64,000 nucleotides of DNA from positions 62,001-126,000 of the forward strand of contig CBDAPU010000001.1 of the NCBI GenBank assembly GCA_965198875.1, given 5' to 3'. A model generated the notes under the pieces. That model did not search any database, was not told where the DNA came from, and was given only the letters and a program-made list of their open reading frames with translations. This document shows, in pieces, positions 48,012 to 57,139 of the stretch. Source of the DNA: CBDAPU01 sp965198875. GTDB lineage: Bacteria; Pseudomonadota; Gammaproteobacteria; Eutrophobiales; Eutrophobiaceae. The position numbers and the translations under genes are program-made. Within the stretch, counting starts at the first letter, position 1, and every line of letters begins with the position of its first letter.

Positions 48012-48872
48012 ATGAAAACCTTAAAACCCATGCTCGCCTGCATTTTTTTTATCCTTATCAGCATCTGGCTGGGCTTGCTGGTGTTCGTTTACCTCATGCA
48101 GGAGAGAATGATCTTCATCCCCGGCAAAGGGCTGACAAACACGCCGGATCAGGTCGGCCTGCCCTTTGAAGAGGTTTATTTAATGACGGCGGACAAGGTG
48201 AGGATACATGGCTGGTTCATCCCCCATGAGGCGCCACGGGCAACATTGCTGTTCTTTCATGGCAATGCGGGCAACATCTCCCACCGCCTCGACTCCATCA
48301 CACTTTTTCACAAATTAAGGCTGTCTGTGTTCATTATTGACTACCGTGGCTATGGCCTGAGCGATGGCAGGCCATCGGAGCAAGGCACGTACAAAGACGC
48401 TGATGCAGCATGGGATTATTTAGTAACAGAGCGAGCGGTTTCCCCGGACAAAATTATCATTTTTGGTCGCTCCCTTGGGGGCGGGATTGCAGGTTATCTG
48501 GCCAGGGAAGTCTCTCCAGGCGCCGTTATTTTCGAGTCCACCTTCACCTCCATCAAGGCAATAGGCAGACGCCACTATCCTTATCTACCCATTAGCCTGA
48601 TGGCGCGTATTCATTATCCAACCGATAGCAATATCCTCTTAATCAAGAGCCCGATCCTGGTGATACACAGTGAACAGGATGAGTTGATCCCCTATCAATT
48701 CGGCCAGCGTTTATTTGAAATCGCACCAGCGCCGAAGATGTTTCTCACCATTCATGGGGATCATAATAACGGGTTTTTGCTGAGTGAAGACATCTACGTA
48801 GAGGGCCTTAATCGCTTTATCAGCGCCTACATTGATGATGTCTCTGAGCCCCATATCCCGACAATGCGTTGA
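48012..48872 (+). CDS. Membrane-anchored alpha/beta hydrolase (ABHD13-like)
   Basis: 286 residues. One N-terminal membrane helix (MLACIFFILISIWLGLLVFV) followed by a serine-hydrolase domain: oxyanion segment LLFFHGNAGNISHR, DYRGYGLSDGRPSEQG, nucleophile elbow IFGRSLGGGIAG (Ser), VIHSEQDELIPY (Asp), HGDHNNGF (His). This matches the bacterial group related to ABHD12/13 (for example E. coli YfhR). The substrate is unknown, possibly an acylated lipid or peptide. Single gene, divergent from ftsK. Confidence 0.9.
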   Translation: MKTLKPMLACIFFILISIWLGLLVFVYLMQERMIFIPGKGLTNTPDQVGLPFEEVYLMTADKVRIHGWFIPHEAPRATLLFFHGNAGNISHRLDSITLFHKLRLSVFIIDYRGYGLSDGRPSEQGTYKDADAAWDYLVTERAVSPDKIIIFGRSLGGGIAGYLAREVSPGAVIFESTFTSIKAIGRRHYPYLPISLMARIHYPTDSNILLIKSPILVIHSEQDELIPYQFGQRLFEIAPAPKMFLTIHGDHNNGFLLSEDIYVEGLNRFISAYIDDVSEPHIPTMR

Positions 48873-49037
48873 ATGATCATTATGCTGGAAAATGATCAGC
48901 GCATACCCAGAAGCAGAACAACACACCCCGATACAGGCCATGATCAACCACAATCAACAGTGCGACAGGGGCATAGATAATTTCGCTTATTTTCAAGTTA
49001 TGCTAACATCATCAACCCACATCACATCACTCCCATC

Positions 49038-49373
49038 ATGGCCAACAAACCGGTATATAAAGTTATTTTCCATAACCAGGGTAAAGTCTATGAGATCTAC
49101 GCCCGCAGTGTGCATCAAGGCGCCATGTTTGGGTTTATCGAAATGGAAAAACTGGTGTTTGGCGAGAAGACGTCCGTTGTCGTTGACCCGGCGGAAGAGA
49201 GCTTAAAATCTGAATTCAGCCATGTGACGCGCACCTATATTCCCCTGCATGCGATTATCAGGATTGATGAAGTGGATAAACAGGGCACGGCCAAAGTGAC
49301 CGACTATGACGGCAAGGGTGAGAACGTCATGCCCTTCCCGGTTTATACCAAAGGCGGCGAGGATTTAAGCTAA
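49038..49373 (+). CDS. DUF1820 family protein
   Basis: 111-residue soluble protein. YKVIFHNQGKVYEIYARSV and FGFIEMEKLVFGEKT, then THTYIPLHAI-like VTRTYIPLHAIIRIDEV, match the DUF1820 family found across gammaproteobacteria, often near cell-division or lipid genes. Function unknown. Its stop codon overlaps the stop of the convergent HDAC-like gene, leaving no intergenic space. Confidence 0.88.
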   Translation: MANKPVYKVIFHNQGKVYEIYARSVHQGAMFGFIEMEKLVFGEKTSVVVDPAEESLKSEFSHVTRTYIPLHAIIRIDEVDKQGTAKVTDYDGKGENVMPFPVYTKGGEDLS

Positions 49374-50386
49374 CCGAGGCCGGATAATGTCTTAACGTGG
49401 GTGTACACGGCCTCCGCCAGCCCATCGGGTGTATACCCACCTTCCAGGGCTGAGATAATTCTGCCCTTGCCGTATTTTGCGGCGAGTTCCATCAACATCT
49501 GCGTAAGCTCCCTGAAACCATCATCACTGATATTAAAGCATCCCAGCTTATCTCCCTCTCGGGCGTCAAAACCGGCGGAGATAAGTATCAGTTCCGGTTT
49601 GAACGCCTCCGCCGCCGGTAATAATCTCTCTTGGAATGCGCCGATGATATCGCTATCGCCCGCACCACAGCTAAGATGCACGTTTATGTTGTAGCCTGCT
49701 CCCTCATCGACCCCTTCTCTGTCGGGATCACCAGTGCCTGGATAAGCGTAATAATCATGGGTAGAGAAAAACAGCACGGACGGATCATCATAGAAAGCAA
49801 GCTCTGTCCCATTGCCATGGTGGTAGTCCCAATCGACGATTAAAACTCGTTTTAACCCAAACTTGCTTTGGGCATAACGGGCGGCGATGGCGATGGTGTT
49901 AAAAAAACAAAAGCCCTCTTCTTTCCCGGTGTTCAAGGCATGGTGCCCCGGTGGTCTTATGGCGCAAAATGCATTATCTAATCTCCCGGCACAGACCTCA
50001 TCTACCGCAGTGAGGGCGGCGGCCACCCCCTGGAGGGCTATCCGATAAGATAATGGATAACGGGAGCGGATCCCGTCAATATGGGGATCAGTGTGTATTT
50101 GCTTAATCACCGGGAAGACCTCAGCACGGGGACCAAGCTGAATGACCGAATTAAGCAGGGCTGATTGTTGCATGCGTTTGGCTATTGCGGCCAGGCGTTG
50201 TCGTGATTCAGGATGATAGGGGCCTAAGGAGTGTTTTAAGAACACATCGTCATAGATAAACCCGGTTTTATGTTGCCCCGGGTATGTCACACTTTCGCTC
50301 TCACTGGCGGAGAATGTGAGCTGGCTGGCCGATAGCAACGTCAAGCAGGTCAAAAATGATCTTCTGTGCATATTTTTCATAGTCAT
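49370..50386 (-). CDS. Exported histone-deacetylase-like amidohydrolase
   Basis: 338 residues. The N-terminus HRRSFLTCLTLLSASQLTFS has a twin-arginine-like start and hydrophobic core ending in an AXA-type site, so it appears exported, probably by Tat with its metal already bound. The catalytic domain is complete: RPPGHHAL with the His pair, DWDYHHGNGT (zinc ligands Asp and His), STHDYYAYPGTGD, ISAGFDAREGD (third ligand Asp), LEGGYTP. Bacterial members deacetylate acetylpolyamines or small amides; most are cytosolic, so the signal peptide is notable. Confidence 0.88.
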   Translation of the reverse strand: MTMKNMHRRSFLTCLTLLSASQLTFSASESESVTYPGQHKTGFIYDDVFLKHSLGPYHPESRQRLAAIAKRMQQSALLNSVIQLGPRAEVFPVIKQIHTDPHIDGIRSRYPLSYRIALQGVAAALTAVDEVCAGRLDNAFCAIRPPGHHALNTGKEEGFCFFNTIAIAARYAQSKFGLKRVLIVDWDYHHGNGTELAFYDDPSVLFFSTHDYYAYPGTGDPDREGVDEGAGYNINVHLSCGAGDSDIIGAFQERLLPAAEAFKPELILISAGFDAREGDKLGCFNISDDGFRELTQMLMELAAKYGKGRIISALEGGYTPDGLAEAVYTHVKTLSGLG

Positions 50387-50415
50387 TAAAATGGCGGATC
50401 AGTGATAATAATGCC

Positions 50416-50937
50416 ATGAAAAGGGGCGTCATAAGCATTTTATCAGGGGCGCTCGGCCTGTTATGTCAATCCGTGGTTTGGGCGCAATGGACAATATCAA
50501 GCCATGCTGATACGACAGGTGGGGAAAATACATGGGTTGCACAGATCAGAAATGAAGCGGGTTACCTGCTGGAAATATACCGCGACTCGGGCGATGCCGT
50601 GCGCGGCAGATTCACACTGGCGAGCGGGCTGCTCGCTTTTGCCGAGAAGTCATGCCCCACGTTTCAGGTGGATGCGGGCCGGGCGATGAACTTGTCCATC
50701 AATAACGCCCCCTGCGTGTCTCATGCCCTCTGGGCTGAATACATCCTCGGTTATATTAAAGATGACGGCATTGAATCATCCCTGTTACTTGAAATAATGC
50801 ACGGCATGAACATGACGTTTCGGTTTCGATTGAAAAACGGCGATTATGGCGCCACGCATTTTCCCCTGCAGGGTTCAAAACGCGCCCTGGAGCAAGTGAT
50901 CGGCGCCAATATCACCATCTTCAGCGCGCCGGGCTAA
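50416..50937 (+). CDS. Hypothetical exported protein
   Basis: 173 residues. A signal peptide is clear (MKRGVISILSGALGLLCQSV, cut near VWAQ). The mature protein is probably all-beta, with two cysteines (CPTF, APCVS) that could form a disulfide. I do not recognise the family. Some periplasmic inhibitor or invasion-associated-locus-B-like proteins share the pattern of a short beta sandwich with a late GANITIFS segment, but the similarity is too weak to name. It is divergent from the HDAC-like gene by 29 bases. Confidence 0.75.
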   Translation: MKRGVISILSGALGLLCQSVVWAQWTISSHADTTGGENTWVAQIRNEAGYLLEIYRDSGDAVRGRFTLASGLLAFAEKSCPTFQVDAGRAMNLSINNAPCVSHALWAEYILGYIKDDGIESSLLLEIMHGMNMTFRFRLKNGDYGATHFPLQGSKRALEQVIGANITIFSAPG

Positions 50938-51000
50938 TTCGGATCGCTTTGCTATTTTTCAGCTATCTCTCATTCACGCCTGTTTTTTTAGTCTCTGCAA

Positions 51001-52152
51001 ATGGCGATAACGGTAAAACAGATCAGCGCCCTTAGCTCCGTCAGCCGCGAGCAATGGCAACAACTAAACACCGGCGGCAACCCGTTTTTGCACTATGATT
51101 TTCTAAACGGGCTGGAAAAACATAACTGCCTCAAGGGGCATGGCTGGGAGCCGTTTCATATCATCGTCTGCGATCAGGGCGCTCTGCTGGGTGCGCTGCC
51201 ACTTTACATCAAAGACAACTCATACGGTGAGTTTGTCTTTGACTGGCTCTGGGCCGATGCCTATGAACGTGCCGGCGGTCGCTACTACCCCAAGCTGGTT
51301 TCAGCAATCCCGTTCACCCCTGTCTGCGGGCCACGAATACTGACGAGCTGTGCCGATGAGCAGGTGGCGCAAATAAAAGCCCTGATAGTGAGGGCAGTGA
51401 AAGACCTGATAGAGAAAAACCGGATCTCATCCTTTCATTGTCTGTTCACTGAGGCCGATGATCAGAAGATATTAAAACAACATGATCTGCTACTGCGCAA
51501 AACCTGTCAGTTCCACTGGCATAACCGGGATTATGAAGACTTTGATGATTTTATCGCCGGCATGACATCGAAAAGACGAAAGCAGATAAGACGCGAGCGG
51601 AAAAAAGTCAGCGAAGATGATATTGACATAGCCCGGATAAAAGGCGGCGATATAACAGAAGAGCAGTGGGGGCATTTCTATGAGTTTTATTGCTCCACGT
51701 TTTACAAAAGATGGGGCAACCCCAGATTAACTCTGGATTTCTTCCATAGTCTCAGCAACAATTTGCCGGACAGCACGTTACTGATCCTCGCCAAAGAAAA
51801 CAGCCAATACATCGCCGGGGCATTCGCGATGATTGGCAGCACCACCCTCTATGGAAGGCACTGGGGTTGTCGTCGGCATTTGAGCAATTTACACTTTGAA
51901 TTATGCTACTATCAGACCATCGAATACTGCATCGAAAACCGGTTAAAGTGCATCGATGCAGGCGTGCAGGGTGAGCATAAAATAAGCAGGGGGTTCGATC
52001 CGGTGCTCACCATGTCAGGGCATTGGATAGCGGAGCCGGGATTTCGAGACGCCATCAGTGAATACCTTCAACGGGAGAGCGCTGACATAGACGCCTACAT
52101 CGCCACATTACAGAAGCACTCCCCCTATAAAACGGGCGATACGCCATCATGA
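51001..52152 (+). CDS. FemAB-like GNAT acyltransferase (COG3146 type)
   Basis: 383 residues, soluble. Conserved: PFLHYDFLNGLEKHNCLKGH-like start, LPLYIKDNSYGEFVFDWLWA, MTSKRRKQIRRERKK, and late YGRHWGCRRHLSNLHFELCY then RCIDAGVQGEHKISRGF-like segment. This is the family annotated as peptidoglycan biosynthesis/recognition protein, related to FemAB transferases with two GNAT folds. The biochemical role is unproven; an aminoacyl-tRNA-dependent transfer is possible. It overlaps aat by four bases, so it may belong functionally with the tRNA-protein transferases. Confidence 0.88.
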   Translation: MAITVKQISALSSVSREQWQQLNTGGNPFLHYDFLNGLEKHNCLKGHGWEPFHIIVCDQGALLGALPLYIKDNSYGEFVFDWLWADAYERAGGRYYPKLVSAIPFTPVCGPRILTSCADEQVAQIKALIVRAVKDLIEKNRISSFHCLFTEADDQKILKQHDLLLRKTCQFHWHNRDYEDFDDFIAGMTSKRRKQIRRERKKVSEDDIDIARIKGGDITEEQWGHFYEFYCSTFYKRWGNPRLTLDFFHSLSNNLPDSTLLILAKENSQYIAGAFAMIGSTTLYGRHWGCRRHLSNLHFELCYYQTIEYCIENRLKCIDAGVQGEHKISRGFDPVLTMSGHWIAEPGFRDAISEYLQRESADIDAYIATLQKHSPYKTGDTPS

Positions 52153-52889
52153 CATTCATCAGTGCCGGGCAATCCCCCGACAATCAACTCTACTGGGTTG
52201 CAGATAACGTCATGGCCTGTGACTTCCCTGACGTATCCGCCGCATTATGTGAGCCGGATGGCCTGCTTGCGATAGGCGGTGATTTGGCGCCTGAGCGGCT
52301 ACTCAGCGCATATAAGCGCGGGATCTTCCCCTGGTACAGCCAGGGGCAACCGGTTTTGTGGTGGTCGCCAAACCCCCGTTGCGTGCTCGATCCGGATGCA
52401 TTAAAAATAAGCCGAAGCCTTGCCAAGACCCTGCGGCGCGGGAGGTTCAGCGTATCATTCAACCAGGCGTTTGATGATGTTATCAGGGCCTGCGGCGCCC
52501 CTCGCCCATGCACGACCGACACCTGGATCACCACCGACATGCGCCGGGCCTATTCAAAATTATTCAACATGGGCTATGGTGTTTCCGTTGAGTGCTGGTG
52601 TGAGGGTGTGTTAGCGGGCGGGCTTTATGGTATCGCCATTGGCAAGGTCTTCTTCGGTGAGTCCATGTTTAGTCGGATCAGCGACGCCTCCAAAGTCGCC
52701 CTGGTTCATCTCATCGGAGAGCTGAAAAAGCGGCGTTTTCGCATTATCGACTGCCAGGTTCATTCCGAACACCTGCAAACACTGGGCGCAAGACCCATAC
52801 CAAGAGAGCGGTTCATTCGTATTCTGGCGCACTACTGCACCCCCGATGTGGCGCACCGCTGGCCTTCAAAGATGGGATCAGGGTCATGA
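52149..52889 (+). CDS. aat: Leucyl/phenylalanyl-tRNA--protein transferase
   Basis: Adds Leu or Phe from tRNA to N-terminal Lys/Arg of proteins, creating ClpAPS degrons. 246 residues (E. coli 234). Hallmarks: GLLAIGGDLAPERLLSAYKR, GIFPWYSQGQPVLWWSPNPR, ECWCEGVLAGGLYGIAIGKV, FFGESMFSRISDASKVAL. Translationally coupled to the upstream acyltransferase (ATGA overlap) and directly followed by bpt. Confidence 0.97.
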   Translation: MTFISAGQSPDNQLYWVADNVMACDFPDVSAALCEPDGLLAIGGDLAPERLLSAYKRGIFPWYSQGQPVLWWSPNPRCVLDPDALKISRSLAKTLRRGRFSVSFNQAFDDVIRACGAPRPCTTDTWITTDMRRAYSKLFNMGYGVSVECWCEGVLAGGLYGIAIGKVFFGESMFSRISDASKVALVHLIGELKKRRFRIIDCQVHSEHLQTLGARPIPRERFIRILAHYCTPDVAHRWPSKMGSGS

Positions 52890-52893
52890 TAAA

Positions 52894-53652
52894 ATGGCGA
52901 CGGCGCAAAAATTAGGACTCTTCGCCACACCCGCTCACGATTGCAACTATCTGCCGGACAGGGAGGCGGTGACTTTATTCGCCGACCCCCGGTTTACAAA
53001 GAACTCGCGGCTCTACACGGCTCTTTCGGATTGTGGTTTCAGGCGAAGTGGAGAGCATCTCTACATGCCCCATTGCTCGACTTGCAACAGTTGTATTTCG
53101 GTTAGAATACCGGTGGCGGAGTTTCAACCCTCCAGAAGTCAAAAAAGGACGCTGAAAAAAAACACGGATCTGGAGATCAGCCCGGTCGCCGCTGAGTTTA
53201 ACGCTACGCATTTCAATTTATATCAAACCTATCTGGCGGCCCGCCACCGGGGCGGCGGTATGGATCAGCCGACCCCGGAGGACTACATGGCATATCTCAC
53301 CTCAAGCTGGGCCGAGACTGTTTTCTTTGAAATGCGATTACAGGGCCAGGTGATCGCGGTTGCCGTTGTGGATAAGATGGACAACGCCATGTCCGCCGTT
53401 TATACCTTTTTTGACCCTTCATTCAGTCATAGAAGCCCGGGGCGGTTTGCGGTGTTATACGAAATTGAGCAGGCGAAAGAAGCCGGGCTCACATGGCTAT
53501 ATCTGGGTTACTGGATCAATGCCTGTCAGAAAATGAAATACAAGAATGAATATCAACCGCTGGAGTACTATATCGACAATAACTGGCGACGTGATGTACA
53601 TGCCCCCGCCCCCGCCCCCGCTTTAGATATTACCCATACCCCGCCTGCATAA
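52894..53652 (+). CDS. bpt: Aspartate/glutamate leucyltransferase
   Basis: Transfers Leu to N-terminal Asp/Glu, the second bacterial N-degron branch. 252 residues from the ATG at 52894; the frame is open upstream inside aat. Typical segments: CNYLPDREAVTLFADPRF, FRRSGEHLYMPHCSTCNSCI (the cysteine cluster of ATE-type enzymes), YLGYWINACQKMKYKNEYQP. The C-terminal extension has an Ala-Pro repeat coded by GCCCCC hexamers. The aat-bpt-infA order is conserved in several gammaproteobacteria. Confidence 0.95.
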   Translation: MATAQKLGLFATPAHDCNYLPDREAVTLFADPRFTKNSRLYTALSDCGFRRSGEHLYMPHCSTCNSCISVRIPVAEFQPSRSQKRTLKKNTDLEISPVAAEFNATHFNLYQTYLAARHRGGGMDQPTPEDYMAYLTSSWAETVFFEMRLQGQVIAVAVVDKMDNAMSAVYTFFDPSFSHRSPGRFAVLYEIEQAKEAGLTWLYLGYWINACQKMKYKNEYQPLEYYIDNNWRRDVHAPAPAPALDITHTPPA

Positions 53653-53724
53653 ACGCAAGCCGCCACGCTGGCTTAACGATCCATTTTCGGGCATAATCGG
53701 GCTTTTTTCATTTTAAGGGGAGTT

Positions 53725-53943
53725 ATGCCGAAAGAAGATCAAATTGAAATGGAGGGCACCATCGTCGAGACCCTGCCTAATACCATGTTCAGAGTGGAGT
53801 TAGACAATGGACACATTATTACCGCCCATATCTCCGGAAAAATGCGAAAGCACTATATCCGCATACTGACCGGAGATAAGGTGACTGTGGAGATGACCCC
53901 CTACGATCTTTCAAAAGGCCGGATCACTTACCGTAACAGATAA
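53725..53943 (+). CDS. infA: Translation initiation factor IF-1
   Basis: 72 residues, the standard length. OB-fold protein binding the ribosomal A site: MPKEDQIEMEGTIVETLPNT, FRVELDNGHIITAHISGKMR, then GDKVTVEMTPYDLSKGRITY. AAGGGGAG precedes the ATG by six bases, a very strong ribosome site fitting a highly expressed protein. Confidence 0.98.
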   Translation: MPKEDQIEMEGTIVETLPNTMFRVELDNGHIITAHISGKMRKHYIRILTGDKVTVEMTPYDLSKGRITYRNR

Positions 53944-54110
53944 CACCCCTCTCGCCCAGATCACCGTGATCTTCCCCGTCTGTGTCCCTTAGCATGGGTC
54001 TCCCTGAATAAGAGAACAACACCAACTTCATCCGTCCGCCTCCTGCTTGCTGCCCACCCCCCAAGTGAGCATGACACATGTCAGGGAGCATTCATGAAGG
54101 AGGTCTGTCC

Positions 54111-54869
54111 CTATCCTGAGCCGAGGTCAAATAATGCTCTCGCCCGCTCAAGATCATCAGCGGTATTGATCTCTATCCCTGTTTTTTCAAGTGCCGGGGC
54201 GACATGTATTTTATAACCGTGATACAAGGCCCTCAGTTGCTCCAACCTTTCCGTCTCCTCAAGCGCACATCTCGGCAGATGAGTATAGGTTTTAAGAAAT
54301 CCATACCTGTAAGCATACAGGCCGATATGCTTGTGGGCGGGGGCTGGGACAGTATGATCATTGATGGTCTCTTGCCAGGGTATGGGCGAGCGGCTAAAGA
54401 GCAAGGCATGGCCCTGTGCATCAAAGATAACCTTAACCAGATCAGGGTTGTGTATCTCTTCCCGGGTTTGAATGCGCTCACATAATGTCGCCATCGCCGC
54501 AGGTTTGTTTTTCTGTAGATTTTCCGCCACCTGATTGATCAATGCCGGTGGCAAATTGAACGCATCGCCCTGGACGTTTACGATCATGTCCTTATCCTGT
54601 AATCCCGACAATGCCGCCGCCTGGGCCACCCTGTCCGTACCCGAGCGATGCAGGTTTGAAGTGATGATGATGTTTTCCGTGAACTTCCCGGCGGCTTTTT
54701 CAATACGTTCATCATCGGTGGCTATCAGCACCTTTGTCGCCCGGCTTTGCACAGCGGCCTCATAGACATATTGAATCAGCGGCGCCCCGCCTATTTCAGC
54801 CAGTGGTTTGCCTTGCAGTCGTGTTGAGTCATACCTGGCGGGGATGACGGCAATAAAATCCGGGATCAC
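54111..54869 (-). CDS. kdsB: 3-deoxy-manno-octulosonate cytidylyltransferase
   Basis: Activates Kdo as CMP-Kdo for lipopolysaccharide core synthesis. 252 residues (E. coli 248). VIPARYDSTRLQGKPLAEIG is the nucleotide-binding signature; also TDDERI, NVQGDAF and HIGLYAYRYGFL. Its ATG overlaps the trm112-like stop by four bases. Last gene of the comEC-to-kdsB run. Confidence 0.97.
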   Translation of the reverse strand: MIPDFIAVIPARYDSTRLQGKPLAEIGGAPLIQYVYEAAVQSRATKVLIATDDERIEKAAGKFTENIIITSNLHRSGTDRVAQAAALSGLQDKDMIVNVQGDAFNLPPALINQVAENLQKNKPAAMATLCERIQTREEIHNPDLVKVIFDAQGHALLFSRSPIPWQETINDHTVPAPAHKHIGLYAYRYGFLKTYTHLPRCALEETERLEQLRALYHGYKIHVAPALEKTGIEINTADDLERARALFDLGSG

Positions 54870-55057
54870 CTGGAATAGTGTTCGACTTCTTCTTCGGTCA
54901 GCGCCCGCGCTTCATTTTCCAGCATGATCGGTATGTCATCTCGAATGGGATAGGCCAGTTTGGCAGGCAACGAGATCAACTCCTGTGTGCTTTTGTCATA
55001 GATCAATGCGCCTTTCGTTGCCGGGCACACCAGAATATCCAGCAGTTTTTTATCCAT
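54866..55057 (-). CDS. Trm112 family protein (YcaR-like)
   Basis: 63 residues from the ATG at 55055-55057 (MDKKLLDILVCPATKGALIY); the frame is open five codons further up. It has only one of the Cys pairs of zinc-binding relatives (CPATKG), then LISLPAKLAYPIRDDIPIML. It matches YcaR, a small protein always found between lpxK and kdsB in enterobacteria. It overlaps the lpxK stop by eight bases and kdsB by four. Its role is unclear; Trm112 proteins elsewhere activate methyltransferases. Confidence 0.93.
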   Translation of the reverse strand: MDKKLLDILVCPATKGALIYDKSTQELISLPAKLAYPIRDDIPIMLENEARALTEEEVEHYSR

Positions 55058-56039
55058 GTACTGAGCCCTCAAGCAAGCGCTTTATTCTGTGTTCAAAGGT
55101 TGCCGGTAATGTCGCATCAATGGGCATATACCAAGCGTTTTCAAGATGATATGCGCTACATTTTACCGCATCTTTTTCCGTCATCACCACCGCTAAATCA
55201 TCATCGAAGTGAAGATCGGAAGGGGTAAAGCGGTAATGATCAGGAAATGGGTGTTTTTTAATGTGGATGTTGTGTTGCCTTAACATGGAAAAAAACCGCC
55301 CTGGATTGCCGATGGCGGCAACGGCGTGCACTGTCTGGCCTTCAAGGCTACAGATGGGGATCTCCCGCTCACCGTTCAATGATACCAGGGGGCGGCTTTT
55401 GTATTCCATGAGAAACTCATTTTCCCCTGCCCTGGCGTTGGCCACGATGAGATCCACCGTATCGAGCCTGGATACTGGCTCCCGCAAGGGGCCGGCGGGC
55501 AGACAAAAGCCATTGCCGAAACCTCGCTCACCATCTATGACGGCAATCTCTATATCCCTGCCCAAAGCAATATGCTGAAGACCATCATCACATAACAGGA
55601 CGTCACAGTCAGCCTGTTGCAATAACTCATCTGCCCCTTTCCCCCTGCTTGGCGATACCACCACAGGGCAGCGGGTTCTCCGTGCCAGCAGGACAGGTTC
55701 ATCACCGACTAAAGCCGGGTCACTGTGAGGGCGCACCTGCTGTGGCCAGGTTTTTGCCATGCCCCCATATCCCCTGCTGATAATACCGGGCTTGTAGCCC
55801 AGGGATTGCAAAAATGCCGTCAGCCAGATTATCAACGGGGTTTTTCCGGTGCCGCCCGCGGTGATATTGCCAACCACCACCACCGGCGCCCGGACTGTTT
55901 GAATGGGCAACATACCGGAGCGGTAGAGCCCGTTTCTTATCGCCAGCAACAGGCGATAGAAGTAGCTTAAAGGCAGTAATAAAATCGCCACAGGGTGCTT
56001 CTCATACCAGATTAAATGCACAAAAGACTGAAGTCCCAT
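55050..56039 (-). CDS. lpxK: Tetraacyldisaccharide 4'-kinase
   Basis: Inner-membrane kinase adding the 4'-phosphate to lipid A precursor. 329 residues (E. coli 328). An N-terminal membrane helix (LLLPLSYFYRLLLAIRNGLY) precedes the P-loop VVGNITAGGTGKTPL; DGLQHIALGRDIEIAVIDGE and ERGFGNGFCLPAGPLREP are also typical. In E. coli lpxK follows msbA; here exbBD stands in that place. Confidence 0.97.
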   Translation of the reverse strand: MGLQSFVHLIWYEKHPVAILLLPLSYFYRLLLAIRNGLYRSGMLPIQTVRAPVVVVGNITAGGTGKTPLIIWLTAFLQSLGYKPGIISRGYGGMAKTWPQQVRPHSDPALVGDEPVLLARRTRCPVVVSPSRGKGADELLQQADCDVLLCDDGLQHIALGRDIEIAVIDGERGFGNGFCLPAGPLREPVSRLDTVDLIVANARAGENEFLMEYKSRPLVSLNGEREIPICSLEGQTVHAVAAIGNPGRFFSMLRQHNIHIKKHPFPDHYRFTPSDLHFDDDLAVVMTEKDAVKCSAYHLENAWYMPIDATLPATFEHRIKRLLEGSVHG

Positions 56040-56066
56040 TGTTCAAATGAGCAAGGACTATGCTGC

Positions 56067-56486
56067 TTATTCCTCTTCCCGATTTTGTGTGGCGAACGTC
56101 ATCTTCACCAGACCTAACTGCCGGGCGGCGTCCATGACCTTAATGACGGCTTGATGATGGGCTTTCGCATCAGCGCTGATGATCACAGGCGGGTCAATCA
56201 GATCCTGCATGCTGTCTCGGATCGCCTCCCTGACTGTGAATAACTGCGAATTGACCAGGGGTTGATCGTTAATAAAAATGCGCCCACTGGCGTCGATGGC
56301 GACCCTGATCGCCTCCGGGCTCACCTGCACCTGCTCTTCTGACGCCTCAGGCAGTGTTATTTTAATTTCAGACTCCCGATCAAATGTGGTCGACACCATA
56401 AAGAAGATCAGCAACAAAAAAACCACGTCAATAAGCGGGGTGATGTTGACGTCCGTATCATCACTTCGTTGCGGGCGCAAATTCAT
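56067..56486 (-). CDS. exbD: Biopolymer transport protein ExbD
   Basis: 139 residues. One N-terminal membrane helix (NITPLIDVVFLLLIFFMVSTTF) with the proton-carrying Asp in PLIDVVF, then a periplasmic domain. With ExbB it turns the proton gradient into energy for a TonB-type or TolA-type protein; no TonB is adjacent. Its ATG overlaps the exbB stop by four bases. An exbBD pair in front of lpxK is common outside enterics. Confidence 0.95.
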   Translation of the reverse strand: MNLRPQRSDDTDVNITPLIDVVFLLLIFFMVSTTFDRESEIKITLPEASEEQVQVSPEAIRVAIDASGRIFINDQPLVNSQLFTVREAIRDSMQDLIDPPVIISADAKAHHQAVIKVMDAARQLGLVKMTFATQNREEE

Positions 56487-57124
56487 CGCCTTGCCCCACC
56501 ATCAGCGCGCACCGATAATTCCCGCTCGCCGTGCATCACCTCCACCATTTTTAAGGCCTCCTGCTCCATGGTGACGACCAGCTCATCTACACGTCCCCGG
56601 AAAAATCGGTAGAACATCAATGAGGGGATGGCCACGGTCAAGCCGGCGGCGGTGGTGATCAATGCCTCTGATATCCCCTCCGCCAGGATCCCGGGGTCGC
56701 CAACCCCCTGGGCGGTAATGACGGCAAACACCTTGATCATGCCTATGACGGTGCCCAGCAGTCCCAGTAGCGGGGTTATGGAGGCAATCGTCCCAAGCGT
56801 ATTCAAAAACCGCGCAAGATCATGGGCCACATGGCGTCCCACTTCCTCGATACTCTCCTTCATCACTTCCCGATCATATTTTCTATTGACCAGACCGGCG
56901 GCAAGGATACGCCCCAGGGATGAGCTGTTCCTCAAGCCCTGTATGCGTTGGGCGTTAAGGTGTCCGGCCTTTTTCCACCGCCATACCTGTGCAACCAGAT
57001 CGCCAGGGGCGATACGCCTGCGCTGTAGAGACCAAAACCGCTCGGCGATGATGGCCGCCGAGATGATGGAGCACAGGAGCAACGGCCACATTAAAAATCC
57101 GCCGGCCATCATTAACTCAAGCAT
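56483..57124 (-). CDS. exbB: MotA/TolQ/ExbB proton channel protein
   Basis: 213 residues with three membrane helices: one at the start (MMAGGFLMWPLLLCSIISAA), and the conserved pair in TLGTIASITPLLGLLGTVIGMIKVF and LTVAIPSLMFYRFF. A large cytoplasmic loop lies between helices 1 and 2. It starts 15 bases after comEC ends. Partner of the following exbD. Confidence 0.95.
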   Translation of the reverse strand: MLELMMAGGFLMWPLLLCSIISAAIIAERFWSLQRRRIAPGDLVAQVWRWKKAGHLNAQRIQGLRNSSSLGRILAAGLVNRKYDREVMKESIEEVGRHVAHDLARFLNTLGTIASITPLLGLLGTVIGMIKVFAVITAQGVGDPGILAEGISEALITTAAGLTVAIPSLMFYRFFRGRVDELVVTMEQEALKMVEVMHGERELSVRADGGARR

Positions 57125-57139
57125 CTATTCTCTCCTCTG

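Noticed and set aside
53600..53625. GCCCCC hexamer repeat near the end of bpt
   Set aside because: It codes an Ala-Pro repeat in a poorly conserved C-terminal tail; a repeat of whole codons does not shift the frame and needs no special explanation.
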